From assembly GCA_021209225.1 (NCBI GenBank), contig JAJOIW010000030.1, positions 1 through 33,246 on the forward strand: DNA of 33,246 nt, given 5' to 3'. Within the stretch, counting starts at the first letter, position 1; every line of letters starts with the position of its first letter. Positions 18,206 through 27,016 of the stretch are shown in pieces. The position numbers were made by a program, and so were the translations under genes. Origin of the DNA: Verrucomicrobiota bacterium (GTDB lineage Bacteria > Verrucomicrobiota > Verrucomicrobiia > Limisphaerales > JAJOIW01). The notes below the pieces were generated by a model. It ran no database searches, was not told the DNA's origin, and was given only the letters and a program-made list of their open reading frames with translations.

Positions 18206-19306
18206 ATGGGTTACCAAATGTCCGATTTATTGCACCTGATGGTTACGCAAGGTGCTGCCGATCTCCACCTTCGGGTCAACATTCCACCTGTTATCCGAGT
18301 TCATGGCACGTTGGTCAAAGTGGATGGTCCTCAATTGACTGATGAAACCTGCGAAGACTTGGTTCGCAGCATAGCATCAGAGGACCACATCCGTCAGGTT
18401 CGCGAAAAAGGAGGCGCCGACTTCGGTTTCGCCTTCGGGACCATGGCACGATTCCGGGTGAGTGTTTTCAAGGAGCGTGGTCACTACGGTATGGTGTTGC
18501 GGCAGATACCATCAGAAATGTTGACCATGGAGAAAATTGGTCTTCCGCCGTCGGTCAAGGAGCTTTTATGGAAGCCAAGGGGCCTGGTTCTGGTCACCGG
18601 ACCAACCGGTTCCGGCAAATCGACAACCCTGGCATCCATGATCAATATCATCAACCAGGAACGGGATGACGCCCACATCATCACTATTGAGGACCCCATC
18701 GAATATTACCATGACCACAAGGAGGCGGTCATCACCCAGCGGGAGGTTCACGTGGATGTGCCGAGCTTTGCTGAAGCCTTGCGCCGGGCATTGCGTCAGG
18801 ATCCGGATGTCATTCTCGTGGGAGAGCTCCGGGATCTGGAAACCATTGAGGCGGCTATCACGGCTGCTGAAACCGGTCACCTCGTGTTCGGAACCCTCCA
18901 TACCACAGGCGCCGCCAAGACCATTGACCGGATAGTCAACGCATTTCCCACCAACCAGCAGGAACAGATCCGGATCCAGCTCTCCACGGTGACCCAGGCG
19001 ATCATCTCCCAGCTTCTGTTGAAACGCGTGGACAAGCCAGGCCGGGTTGCCATATTCGAGATCATGGTCAACACCCCGTCCATTGGGGCATTGATCCGCG
19101 ATAATAAAACTTTCCGTATCAACTCGGACATCCAAACCGGGGCAAAATATGGCATGATCACCCTGGATGGATTCCTGATTGAGAAATACAAGGAAGGCAA
19201 GATCTCCCAGGAGGATGTGATCACCAAGTCTCAGGACCCCACTTCAGTTATGGCAAAACTTCAGGAGCTTGAGGAAGAGCGTGCCCTCCAGGAGGCCGAA
19301 GGGTAA
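18206..19306 (+). CDS. pilT: PilT-type retraction ATPase
   Basis: A 366-residue ATPase of the PilT class, which depolymerises type IV pili. The start can be the ATG at 18206 or at 18218 ([19 protein letters not shown]), the latter being the more typical family start. Motifs: Walker [11 protein letters not shown] at about 132-141, [14 protein letters not shown], Walker [13 protein letters not shown] from about 202, and the His-box segment [20 protein letters not shown]. The C-terminal region has [20 protein letters not shown], the counterpart of the AIRNLIRE motif of classical PilT, here changed to GALIRDNKT. There is no tetracysteine site, as expected for PilT. A PilT between two PilB copies points to a retractable pilus rather than a plain type II secretion system. 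Confidence 0.92.
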   Translation: MGYQMSDLLHLMVTQGAADLHLRVNIPPVIRVHGTLVKVDGPQLTDETCEDLVRSIASEDHIRQVREKGGADFGFAFGTMARFRVSVFKERGHYGMVLRQIPSEMLTMEKIGLPPSVKELLWKPRGLVLVTGPTGSGKSTTLASMINIINQERDDAHIITIEDPIEYYHDHKEAVITQREVHVDVPSFAEALRRALRQDPDVILVGELRDLETIEAAITAAETGHLVFGTLHTTGAAKTIDRIVNAFPTNQQEQIRIQLSTVTQAIISQLLLKRVDKPGRVAIFEIMVNTPSIGALIRDNKTFRINSDIQTGAKYGMITLDGFLIEKYKEGKISQEDVITKSQDPTSVMAKLQELEEERALQEAEG

Positions 19307-19374
19307 AAAACCCGGGAGATTTCACCATCCATTTCAGACCATCACTCAGAAACCCGAACCAGAAATTCACGACC

Positions 19375-21078
19375 ATGGCCGACTTCAGCACCATACCAGT
19401 TCTTAATCTCTTATACGAAATGGGGCTAGCAGATGATCAGCAGCTCCAGGAGGTGGCTGACGAATCAGAACGCACCGGAAAAAATCCCATCCAGACCGCC
19501 GTTGACCTGGAAATCATGGATCGGGACTCCATCATGCAGACAGTGGCGGACTCACTGTCCACCGAATATATCAACCTCGATAAACAGGAGCCCTCAGAAG
19601 AAGCGATCAAAGCGGTCGACGCAAACACAGCGCAGATGTTTCAGGTGCTCCCACTCGAATTGTATGATGACACGCTGCGGGTGGCATTTGTCGATCCACT
19701 CGATCCGTCACGTCTCGATGAATTTGCTTTCACAATAGGCAAGGAAATTCAGGTGGTGGTCGCGGATCCCAAGAAAATTGCCAACTACATCGATAAGTAT
19801 TATGCCAAAAGCAAAGGGGCTGGCTATGGGGACATTCTCAAGGAGATGGGAGATGCTTATGCCCACAATGACGCCTTATTGGATGAGTCCTCCGCTGCGG
19901 TTATCAGTATGGAGGACGCCGATGCGACCGATGTCACCCGCCTGGTCAATGCCTACCTGATTCAGGCGGTCAAAGACCGTGCCAGTGACATTCACTTCGA
20001 GCCCTTTGAAGAGAACTTTCAGATCCGCTACCGCATTGACGGAGCCCTCGTGCAATTAAAAGCGCCGCCACACCAACTATCCAGCCAGATTGCCTCGCGC
20101 ATCAAAGTGATGGCTGACCTGAAGGTGGATGAAAAACGCAAACCTCAGGATGGACGTATCCCGTTGAATCTGGGGGATAAACAGGTGGAGTTGCGGGTTT
20201 CCACGCTGCCAACTCAGTTTGGGGAATCTATTGTGCTGCGGGTTCTGGATAGGACATCCCAAAAGCTCGATATGACTGTTCTGGGGATGCCGGATGACGT
20301 ATTCAAGGGAGTGGATCTCATTGTCAATCAACCTAACGGCATTTTCATCGTCACCGGGCCGACCGGATCGGGCAAAACCACCACTCTCTATTCCTGCCTG
20401 CAGCGGGTCAATGACCCGGGAAGCAAGCTCCTGACCGCCGAGGAACCAGTCGAATATGATTTGGACGGCATCATGCAGGTTCCGGTGAAGTCGGGCACAG
20501 GTATGACTTTTCTAGCGGCTCTCCGAGCCTTTCTTCGTCAGGACCCGGATATCATCATGGTTGGCGAAATGCGGGATCTGGAAACAGCCCAGATTTCCAT
20601 TCAAGCCTCCCTGACCGGACACTTGGTGATGACCACTGTTCACGCGAATGATTCCGCGGGAACGGTCACCCGTCTTGTCGACATGGGAGTCGAACCCTTT
20701 CTTGTGTCCTCCACGCTGAGAGGCGTTTTATCTCAGCGCCTGGTGAGAACTATCTGCAAGCGCTGCCGAACTACTTTTGAACCCACTAAAACCCAATTGG
20801 ATGCCCTCGGTTTGGCCCTTTCGGACATTGAAGGAAAGTCCTTCTATTTTGGGAATGGATGCAGTGGGTGCAACGACACCGGGTATCGGGGCCGGAAGGG
20901 CATCTACGAGCTACTGAAGATTTCTGAGAAAATTGCCAACCTGATCAATGAGCGGGCGCCCACACTGGTCATCCGCGACAAAGCTGTTGAGGAAGGAATG
21001 CGCGGGCTCAGACAGGATGGGATCAAAGCCATTCTCGAAGGGGAAACCACTATCGACGAAGTCCTCAAATACACCTGA
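19375..21078 (+). CDS. pilB: PilB/GspE-type assembly ATPase, copy 2
   Basis: A 567-residue paralogue of the ATPase at 16423. It has an N-terminal GspE/MshE domain (about 1-150), a core with ASDIHFEPFEENFQIRYRID, Walker A GPTGSGKTTTLYS near 328, AEEPVEYDLDGIMQVPV, and Walker B IIMVGEMRDLETA. Differences from the consensus are AEEPVEY for the usual VEDPVEY, GEMRD for GEIRD, and MTTVHANDS for STLHTND. The zinc site is complete: ICKRC and GNGCSGCNDTGYRGRKG. The two ATPases differ throughout, so they are old paralogues and not a recent duplication. They may drive different pilin sets or form a mixed motor. PilC begins 64 bases after its stop. Confidence 0.92.
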   Translation: MADFSTIPVLNLLYEMGLADDQQLQEVADESERTGKNPIQTAVDLEIMDRDSIMQTVADSLSTEYINLDKQEPSEEAIKAVDANTAQMFQVLPLELYDDTLRVAFVDPLDPSRLDEFAFTIGKEIQVVVADPKKIANYIDKYYAKSKGAGYGDILKEMGDAYAHNDALLDESSAAVISMEDADATDVTRLVNAYLIQAVKDRASDIHFEPFEENFQIRYRIDGALVQLKAPPHQLSSQIASRIKVMADLKVDEKRKPQDGRIPLNLGDKQVELRVSTLPTQFGESIVLRVLDRTSQKLDMTVLGMPDDVFKGVDLIVNQPNGIFIVTGPTGSGKTTTLYSCLQRVNDPGSKLLTAEEPVEYDLDGIMQVPVKSGTGMTFLAALRAFLRQDPDIIMVGEMRDLETAQISIQASLTGHLVMTTVHANDSAGTVTRLVDMGVEPFLVSSTLRGVLSQRLVRTICKRCRTTFEPTKTQLDALGLALSDIEGKSFYFGNGCSGCNDTGYRGRKGIYELLKISEKIANLINERAPTLVIRDKAVEEGMRGLRQDGIKAILEGETTIDEVLKYT

Positions 21079-21142
21079 TGCTCAGCTTTACCATTGCTGC
21101 AAATCAAGAATTCTGCTAAATTACCTTCACTCAATACAAAAC

Positions 21143-22435
21143 ATGCCTAAATTCAGTTATGTAGCTCTAGATGCGGCCGGGAAGGAAAAAAAGGGCGAAT
21201 TGGAAGTCCCCTCCCAGAACGACGCAATTACTGCCCTTAAGAATATGGGCATGTATCCTACAAAAATTGCCCCCTTGGCTGTAAAAGCCGGGGTCGCCAG
21301 GTCGGCCAAAAAATCCCCGGCCCGCGGTGGGGGCAAGGCTGGAGCCAAGAAAGGTGGATTTTCTTTTCCTGGGGCAGGGGGGAAATTCACCACCAAGCCG
21401 TTATCTATTTTCACCCGCCAGCTGGCTACCCTGCAGGAAGCAGGCTTGCCGCTCCTGAGGGGGCTGAAGGTTCTAGAGAAACAGGCCGTCAAGCCAGCTC
21501 ATGGTAGAATTATTGGGCAACTGGCCAGTGCAGTCGAAGGCGGTGCCACATTTTCCGAGGCCTTGGCACTCCATAAAAAATCCTTCAACAAGCTCTACGT
21601 CAATATGGTGAAGGCCGGGGAGATTGGTGGTGTGCTGGAGCTCGTGCTCAAACGTTTGGCCGAGTTCATGGAGAAGGCTGAGAAAATCAAGGGGAAAGTC
21701 GTGGCTGCGATGTTCTACCCGGTGGCTGTGCTGGTGGTTGCGGTACTTATCCTCGCCATCCTCATGGTTTTTGTTATTCCCAAATTCAAGGAGATCTTCG
21801 ATGACATGCTTGAGGGAGCCGCCTTGCCGGCCTTCACGGAAATCGTTCTCAAAATCTCCGATGCCATCCGCTTTCGAATCCTCTACATCCTTGCTGGCGG
21901 GGTTGGAATCTGGATTGCTTTCATCATTTTCAGCAAAACCAAATTCGGTCGGTATGTGCTGGATTTGGTCAGCCTGAAAATTCCGGTGACAGGCCCGGTG
22001 CTGAGTAAGGTTGCCATATCGAGATTCACCCGAACCCTGGGCACGCTGGTATCGTCGGGCGTTCCCATCCTGCAATCCCTGAACATCGTGAAGGAGACAG
22101 CGGGAAATATGGTGATCTCCAATGCGGTCGCCGGAATTCATGAAGCAGTCAAAGAAGGGGAACCCATCACCCGCCCGCTCGAAGCGGCCAAAGGTGGTAT
22201 ATTCCCTCCTATGGTCATCAGTATGGTGGAGGTTGGTGAACAAACCGGAGCTCTTCCTGAGATGCTCCTGCGGATCGCGGATCAGTACGATGAGGAAGTC
22301 GACAATGCCGTGGCGGCCATGACCTCACTCATTGAACCGATTATGATCGTCTTCCTGGCTGTGATCGTGGGATCGATCGTTATTGCCATGTTCCTCCCGC
22401 TGATTGTCATGATCGAAAAACTGGGTGGAAACTGA
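21143..22435 (+). CDS. pilC: PilC/GspF-type inner-membrane platform protein
   Basis: The ATG at 21143 gives the family start MPKFSYVALDAAGKEKKGEL and a 430-residue protein; the frame is open further upstream but overlaps the ATPase gene there. Two GspF domains are visible, each with the LATLQEAGLPLLRGL / LGTLVSSGVPILQSL type motif. Three membrane segments follow the usual topology: YPVAVLVVAVLILAILMVFV near 195-215, a second near 245-265, and a C-terminal one (IEPIMIVFLAVIVGSIVIAM). Between residues about 50 and 75 lies a basic Gly/Ala/Lys-rich linker (AKKSPARGGGKAGAKKGG). PilC couples the PilB/PilT motors to pilin insertion. A hairpin follows the gene, so it likely ends this transcript. Confidence 0.93.
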   Translation: MPKFSYVALDAAGKEKKGELEVPSQNDAITALKNMGMYPTKIAPLAVKAGVARSAKKSPARGGGKAGAKKGGFSFPGAGGKFTTKPLSIFTRQLATLQEAGLPLLRGLKVLEKQAVKPAHGRIIGQLASAVEGGATFSEALALHKKSFNKLYVNMVKAGEIGGVLELVLKRLAEFMEKAEKIKGKVVAAMFYPVAVLVVAVLILAILMVFVIPKFKEIFDDMLEGAALPAFTEIVLKISDAIRFRILYILAGGVGIWIAFIIFSKTKFGRYVLDLVSLKIPVTGPVLSKVAISRFTRTLGTLVSSGVPILQSLNIVKETAGNMVISNAVAGIHEAVKEGEPITRPLEAAKGGIFPPMVISMVEVGEQTGALPEMLLRIADQYDEEVDNAVAAMTSLIEPIMIVFLAVIVGSIVIAMFLPLIVMIEKLGGN

Positions 22436-22473
22436 TTCATCCACCCTCCCAGCTGTTTTCTTCCCAAGAACTC

Positions 22474-22507
22474 GCCCAGCTTGATTCCCGAGCTGGGCTT
22501 ATCCTTT
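22474..22507 (+). terminator. Terminator-like hairpin after pilC
   Basis: An eight-base-pair perfect stem GCCCAGCT (22474-22481) / AGCTGGGC (22491-22498) with a nine-base loop lies 38 bases after the pilC stop. The tail TTATCCTTTA is only moderately T-rich. Confidence 0.6.
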
Positions 22508-22674
22508 AGGGATCGGGCCCCTTATGTCTCACTCCCGGTTATTTCCCTCTCGCATTCTTAATCGCCGGAACGCCTGACTGAATCATCCCACTGGAAATTT
22601 TCTCTGATACTTTCGTCTCAACGGTGGACAAATCCCTTCGATGTCATTACATTGTATAGACAAAACCGAAACTT

Positions 22675-22965
22675 ATGGAGTTTGACTGGAACCAACTGCC
22701 TTTTGATCTGACGGAAAATGGGTTGTCGATGGTTGAGATTGAGGAATCCTTCGAAGATCCATTTTCAGTCAAGATACTGCCCGACAGTTCGGCGTTTGGC
22801 TCGAGATCCAGATATTTCAACATTGGTCGGAGTATGAATGGGAAGAATGTCATCTCTGTCTACTCGACCAACGGAAAGATCATTCGCATCATCTATTCAC
22901 GCGAGTGCGTGCATGAGGAAGCTTATTTTTACCTTAAACAAATGAACGAATCGCTCATGGCTTGA
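22675..22965 (+). CDS. BrnT-like toxin (DUF497 family)
   Basis: The 96-residue product follows the BrnT plan: FDWNQLPFDLTENGLSMVE (family: F-W-D...N...K/E-N/H-G-V-S), then SFEDPFSVKILPD (family: V-F-x-D-P), then FNIGRSMNGKNVISVYST and GKIIRIIYSRECVHEEAYFY (family: IRIISAR...E...Y). BrnT is a ribonuclease toxin of the RelE fold, neutralised by BrnA. The following gene encodes a DNA-binding-type partner in the expected order. The Arg in the IIYSR segment is kept. The match is by motif order, not by alignment. The odd point is its position between pilC and the pseudopilin genes. Confidence 0.65.
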   Translation: MEFDWNQLPFDLTENGLSMVEIEESFEDPFSVKILPDSSAFGSRSRYFNIGRSMNGKNVISVYSTNGKIIRIIYSRECVHEEAYFYLKQMNESLMA

Positions 22966-23021
22966 ATCCGGAGACATGGATGTGAACCACTGAGGGACAG
23001 ATTATTTGACCTATCCAGGAT

Positions 23022-23375
23022 ATGGCTGAACCACAATTTCAATTTCAGGGCAGGGAAGCGGGCGACTCACGTCCTCCTGTGGCGCACATTCATCCCATCA
23101 AGCAATGGGAGGAGGTTCCATTCTTTCAGGATGAAATTGCTGAAGCCGCGTATTGGTCCATGAACCGGTTGTCCGTGGGCCTCATGGAATCATCTGCTAT
23201 GGGATCCAAATCGTCCCCGGGAGAATCGGTCACCATTTCTTTGCGCATCGATGCAAAAATGTTAGCCCGGATCAAACGCATGGCACGCACCCGGTTTCTC
23301 AATTACCAGAGTATGATGAAGCAATGGCTTGCCGAACGCATGGAACAGGAGCTTCCCAACAATCCGGGGGAGTAA
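23022..23375 (+). CDS. BrnA/CopG-like antitoxin
   Basis: A 117-residue protein starting 56 bases after the toxin-like gene. Its C-terminal 45 residues have a ribbon-helix-helix pattern: ESVTISLRIDAKMLARIKRM (beta strand plus helix 1), then LNYQSMMKQWLAERMEQEL (helix 2). The N-terminal 70 residues are polar, with a segment (EVPFFQDEIAEAAYWSMNRL) that may wrap the toxin. In BrnTA systems the antitoxin binds the toxin and represses the operon. The sequence around the toxin start would be the operator, but I find no clear palindrome. Confidence 0.6.
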   Translation: MAEPQFQFQGREAGDSRPPVAHIHPIKQWEEVPFFQDEIAEAAYWSMNRLSVGLMESSAMGSKSSPGESVTISLRIDAKMLARIKRMARTRFLNYQSMMKQWLAERMEQELPNNPGE

Positions 23376-23419
23376 AATCTTATCAATCTTTGCTTTGAAA
23401 ATGTGAATAACTTCTGATT

Positions 23420-24187
23420 ATGATCCGGTCCGTTAAAAATTCCAGAATGAGATATACAGCTGAAAAACGCCACAGTGGCTTCACCCTGCTTGAAATGCTG
23501 GTTGTGATTGGGGTGATTTCCATCCTGGCGGCGATGACCGTTGGTGTCATCAGTATTGCAAAAACCTCCAGCACGGAAAAACGCATCGAAGGCCAATTGA
23601 ATAAACTCATCACTGCAATTGAACAATACAAAAGCAAGACCGGATTCTATCCACCGGACCACCAGACAAAAACTGTCAGCGGCCAGATCCGTTACACTCA
23701 ATACGGCAAACCCATCGTCAACCCAGTTCTGAATCCCCTCTATTATGAGCTCAATGGAGTGCTTGTGGATCTGAATACAAAATCCTATCTCGCGAATGGG
23801 GATCCCGCTGAGTACGCCCTGAATGATAATCAGGTTGTATCCTGGTTCGGCATGAGTGGATTCCAGAATTCCGCTAAAGATCCAGCCAGCTTGAAAAGTT
23901 CTTTCGATGGATTCAAGCAATCGGATTTGGTTCAGGTGGATGGAGCCATTGTCAATGCGGCACCGAAGCCGCAAGGCAGGGTCACGTTATTGTCCGTTCC
24001 TTCGCCATGGCCGAAGCAGTTTCAGGACCGCAATCCTCTCGGGAACACATCGTTGAATGTATGGTATTACAATTCATCGAACCCGACCAATAATCCTGCC
24101 ACTTTTGACCTTTGGGCTGAAATGCCTATCGTCAATGAAAGTGGACAATATGAGGTGAAGCGTATCGGAAATTGGAAAACGGAGTGA
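23420..24187 (+). CDS. Type II pseudopilin-like protein 1 (GspG-like)
   Basis: A class III prepilin leader ends HSG, cleaved before FTLLEMLVVIGVISILAAM, with Glu at position +5. The following helix and a globular domain of about 200 residues complete a 255-residue protein. The start is the ATG at 23420 or the one at 23447, which would give a shorter leader. After the helix comes a segment typical of GspG-like proteins (ITAIEQYKSKTGFYPPDHQT). The C-terminal part (FDLWAEMPIVNESGQYEVKR) resembles the calcium-loop end of GspG. It would be processed by a prepilin peptidase encoded elsewhere. It is likely a pseudopilus subunit, possibly the major one together with the next gene. Confidence 0.82.
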   Translation: MIRSVKNSRMRYTAEKRHSGFTLLEMLVVIGVISILAAMTVGVISIAKTSSTEKRIEGQLNKLITAIEQYKSKTGFYPPDHQTKTVSGQIRYTQYGKPIVNPVLNPLYYELNGVLVDLNTKSYLANGDPAEYALNDNQVVSWFGMSGFQNSAKDPASLKSSFDGFKQSDLVQVDGAIVNAAPKPQGRVTLLSVPSPWPKQFQDRNPLGNTSLNVWYYNSSNPTNNPATFDLWAEMPIVNESGQYEVKRIGNWKTE

Positions 24188-24292
24188 TATCCAGCCGGAC
24201 GTCTCATGGTCTGCATCAGGAAAGAAATTTGTGCGGACAATCGATTGACCTGAAACCGACCTGACATCAACATCCATTACTTATATTTAAAA

Positions 24293-25093
24293 ATGAAATC
24301 TGGAAACATTAACAAAAACATGGGAAGCCGATCTCAGGGATTCACCTTGATTGAATTGCTTGTGGTCATTGCCATCATTGCCATTCTGGCCAGTATGTTG
24401 ATCCCTGCCTTGGGGAAAGCCAAAGACAAAGCGCGGGTTGCGCAGGCCACCAGTGAGATCAGCAGTATCAAAGGGGCGATTGAGCAGTATTTTTCCACCT
24501 ACAGTCGGACACCCGCCTCGAAAGAAGCCAGAGCCGCTGTCAATAACACCATCACCGATTTCACCTACGGCACATTTGACCGGGCCATCGGAGGCGTCCT
24601 GACACGTCCAAGACCCACGACCCCAATGCCCCAAGTCTATACCAACGTGGGATACAAAGAGAGCAATGCGGAATTAATTGCGATCCTGACAGCTGTCGAA
24701 CAATTCCCCAACGGCCGCCAGACACCGAACACGAACAACAATCTCAACCAGAGAAAGACCGTCTTTCTCAATGGAAAAAACGTTTCAGACAATACACGCC
24801 CAGGCATCGGACCTGATGGAGTCTATCGGGATCCCTGGGGAAATCCGTATATCATCTCCGTGGATCTCAATTTTGACGGGTTTGTTCAGGATGCATTTTA
24901 CAGCCTTCCTGGGATTTCCCGACAGTCGGGAAATATTGGTTTCAATGGACTGGCGGTCCAACCGTCCACACCCAATCTCGGATTTCTGCACAAGGGTCGG
25001 GTGATGGTGTGGTCCATGGGGCCGGATGGTTTGGTTGATGGCACAGTTCCAGCGAATGCTGGAGCCAACAAAGATAACGTCATCAGCTGGTAA
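24293..25093 (+). CDS. Type II pseudopilin-like protein 2 (GspG-like)
   Basis: A 266-residue prepilin-like protein: leader ending SQG, then FTLIELLVVIAIIAILASML with Glu+5. Helix continuation EISSIKGAIEQYFSTYSRTP follows the GspG pattern. Near the C-terminus RDPWGNPYIISVDLNFDG has the 'DPWG-PY' motif of GspG and related pseudopilins, and RVMVWSMGPDGLVDG is the usual end of verrucomicrobial pseudopilins. An alternative start at 24320 would shorten the leader. It is separated from the previous pseudopilin by about 105 bases without a gene. Confidence 0.85.
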   Translation: MKSGNINKNMGSRSQGFTLIELLVVIAIIAILASMLIPALGKAKDKARVAQATSEISSIKGAIEQYFSTYSRTPASKEARAAVNNTITDFTYGTFDRAIGGVLTRPRPTTPMPQVYTNVGYKESNAELIAILTAVEQFPNGRQTPNTNNNLNQRKTVFLNGKNVSDNTRPGIGPDGVYRDPWGNPYIISVDLNFDGFVQDAFYSLPGISRQSGNIGFNGLAVQPSTPNLGFLHKGRVMVWSMGPDGLVDGTVPANAGANKDNVISW

Positions 25094-25189
25094 TCCGTTT
25101 ATCCCAACGGTCATTATTCATCAAACAAGCTGGAATCTCCTCAAAGCAATTCAAGTCTTCAGTGGATTCATAAAAGTCAGGAAATCTTC

Positions 25190-26083
25190 ATGCACGAATC
25201 TGAACAATACCTGCCCCGGAATCAGAACCAGCCCATAGGCTGTTCGACGGGCGTGGAGGACATCCATCCCTGCCGATCCCTGAATGGCCAGAGTAAGCGG
25301 GCATTCACTCTTCTGGAGCTTCTGGTGGTCATCAGCATCATCGGGATACTGGCATCCATTGCTTTCCCTGCCTTTTCCGGTCTGGGACAGAGCAATGCCA
25401 TGGATGGGGCCGTCAGACAGGTGCTGGATGATCTTTCGTATGCACGTCGGTTAGCCTTGTCCACCCGATCCACCGTTTTATTTCTCATGGTGGCGGATGA
25501 TCCCAACAATGATATTCCCTCTCTGGCAGGTCTCAAATACCGCTCATACGCCATCTATTCCCGATCCAGTGTTGGGGATCAGCCGGGCAGACCGACCGAA
25601 AAATTCCTGACCGAGTGGCGCACACTGCCGGATGGAGTGACCTTTGAACCGACCAAGCTCGGCTACTTTTCCCTGAACAGCTCCACTCGCACCCGGACCG
25701 TTTTCAATTCCGGAATTGCCCCGACAAACCGCCCGCATCTCTACCTTGGGGAAACTCCCCAGAACATGCTTCCTCAAAACATTCCGTCGTTTCACAATCT
25801 GGCCATTCCGGTGGATACCGAGTGGAATAACACGAGAAGACAAGTGCCTGGCCGGTTTGCCTACATCGCTTTCCAGCCATCCGGGCAATTGGCTGTTCCG
25901 TTTGATGAATTTGTCCGCCTCAGAAAATCCAGTGTTGTCTATCCCAAAGACAATGCGGGCCGATTCCTTTCCACTGCCGTCACAGATTTAATTGTTGATC
26001 AGACCGATCCGGGCCGCTTCATTCAGATTAACTGGCTGACCGGCCGGTCGCGCGTTTTTGAAGTACCAAACAATGGCGGCTAA
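25190..26083 (+). CDS. Verru_Chthon cassette protein D-like pseudopilin (GspH-like)
   Basis: A 297-residue protein with a prepilin segment SKRAFTLLELLVVISIIGIL. The residue before the cleavage site is Ala, whereas the other five prepilin-like proteins here have Gly. The leader from the ATG at 25190 is long (about 38 residues); a GTG at 25253 would give 17. After the helix, VRQVLDDLSYARRLALSTRS is the GspH pattern. The C-terminal half (FAYIAFQPSGQLAVPF) also fits GspH. Position before the B, C and A-like genes matches protein D of the Verru_Chthon cassette. Its function is unknown beyond the pseudopilin inference. It overlaps the earliest possible start of the next gene. Confidence 0.8.
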   Translation: MHESEQYLPRNQNQPIGCSTGVEDIHPCRSLNGQSKRAFTLLELLVVISIIGILASIAFPAFSGLGQSNAMDGAVRQVLDDLSYARRLALSTRSTVLFLMVADDPNNDIPSLAGLKYRSYAIYSRSSVGDQPGRPTEKFLTEWRTLPDGVTFEPTKLGYFSLNSSTRTRTVFNSGIAPTNRPHLYLGETPQNMLPQNIPSFHNLAIPVDTEWNNTRRQVPGRFAYIAFQPSGQLAVPFDEFVRLRKSSVVYPKDNAGRFLSTAVTDLIVDQTDPGRFIQINWLTGRSRVFEVPNNGG

Positions 26084-26111
26084 TCCTGCTCAAATCCACC
26101 CCATTTACCCC

Positions 26112-27005
26112 ATGAACCCATATCCGCCAGTGTCAGAAATTCAAATGATGAGGAGCCACAATCATCGTCGGGGATTCACGATGATTGAAATAGCGATCAG
26201 TCTGGCGATTGTCGCAGTGGCCATGGTCGCCATTCTCGGCATTCTGCCAGCCGGCCTGAATGTGCAGAGAGAAAACCGGGAGGATACCATCATCGACCTG
26301 GAAGCTGACTATTACCTGCAATTGATCCGCAGCAGTGGCATGCAGTTTGGGCCACTCTTTGTCGCCGATCATGTCGATCAGATTTCAGTCACAAGAACCA
26401 ATCACTCCACCCGCGCTGCCAATACTGTGCTGTATAACCGCACCCGGACAACCGGTCTGGGATTTTCCTGGAACTCCCGGCAGGTGATCCGCAAGTTACT
26501 CTCCACCCCCAGTTGGGATCTGGGCACTGTGCCCTCAACGCCCGATGCAGTATTCACCCCCGCCCAAGGACTGAGGATCATCGAGGAAAATGAAGTGCGG
26601 GCCATCGTGCGCGCCATTCCTGGAAGGGCTTCAGATCTCTCCCCAGCGTATTCCGATTCTGCCTTGCGTTATGAAATGAAAGTGAGCATTCATCCGGCAG
26701 TCACACCAACTATTTTTTCAGGATATGGCCAGGACAATACCACATCCACGGCATTCAATAACCTCAATTCTGCCGGGCCTGCGGGGCAGGGGGAGTTATT
26801 ACGCCAGGCGGCCCTCAGCTCAAATCTGTGGGAGGTCGAATTGGAGATTCGCTGGCCGGTGAATAACTTTGATCCAGCTGCCGGCACATATTCTTTGGGA
26901 CGCAATTCACGCACTTACAGGACGTATGTCGCAGGCACTCTGGAACAGGACCCCCGCAGTCGAAATTTGTTCGTCTTTAACCGCGGCCAATACCAAACCC
27001 AATAA
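26112..27005 (+). CDS. Verru_Chthon cassette protein B-like pseudopilin (GspI-like)
   Basis: The prepilin signature is HRRG, cleaved before FTMIEIAISLAIVAVAMVAI, then LGILPAGLN, which is the typical 'LLPVGL' end of the helix in protein B. The start is uncertain: the ATG at 26112 gives a leader of about 21 residues, the ATG pair at 26145/26148 about 10, and the ATG at 26073 overlaps the upstream gene. The globular part of about 240 residues includes LWEVELEIRWPVNNFDPA and RTYRTYVAG, as in GspI-type minor pseudopilins. The stop is 11 bases before the next start, so translation is likely coupled. Confidence 0.8.
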   Translation: MNPYPPVSEIQMMRSHNHRRGFTMIEIAISLAIVAVAMVAILGILPAGLNVQRENREDTIIDLEADYYLQLIRSSGMQFGPLFVADHVDQISVTRTNHSTRAANTVLYNRTRTTGLGFSWNSRQVIRKLLSTPSWDLGTVPSTPDAVFTPAQGLRIIEENEVRAIVRAIPGRASDLSPAYSDSALRYEMKVSIHPAVTPTIFSGYGQDNTTSTAFNNLNSAGPAGQGELLRQAALSSNLWEVELEIRWPVNNFDPAAGTYSLGRNSRTYRTYVAGTLEQDPRSRNLFVFNRGQYQTQ

Positions 27006-27016
27006 TCAGGCCCACC

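Noticed and set aside
21094-21122. TTGCTG...TAAATT promoter-like pair before pilC
   Set aside because: The spacing is about 17 bases but both hexamers are weak, and pilC is probably read through from the ATPase gene 64 bases upstream.
21473-22243. 256-residue minus-strand frame opposite pilC
   Set aside because: It is His/Asp-rich antisense of a membrane protein gene, a typical shadow.
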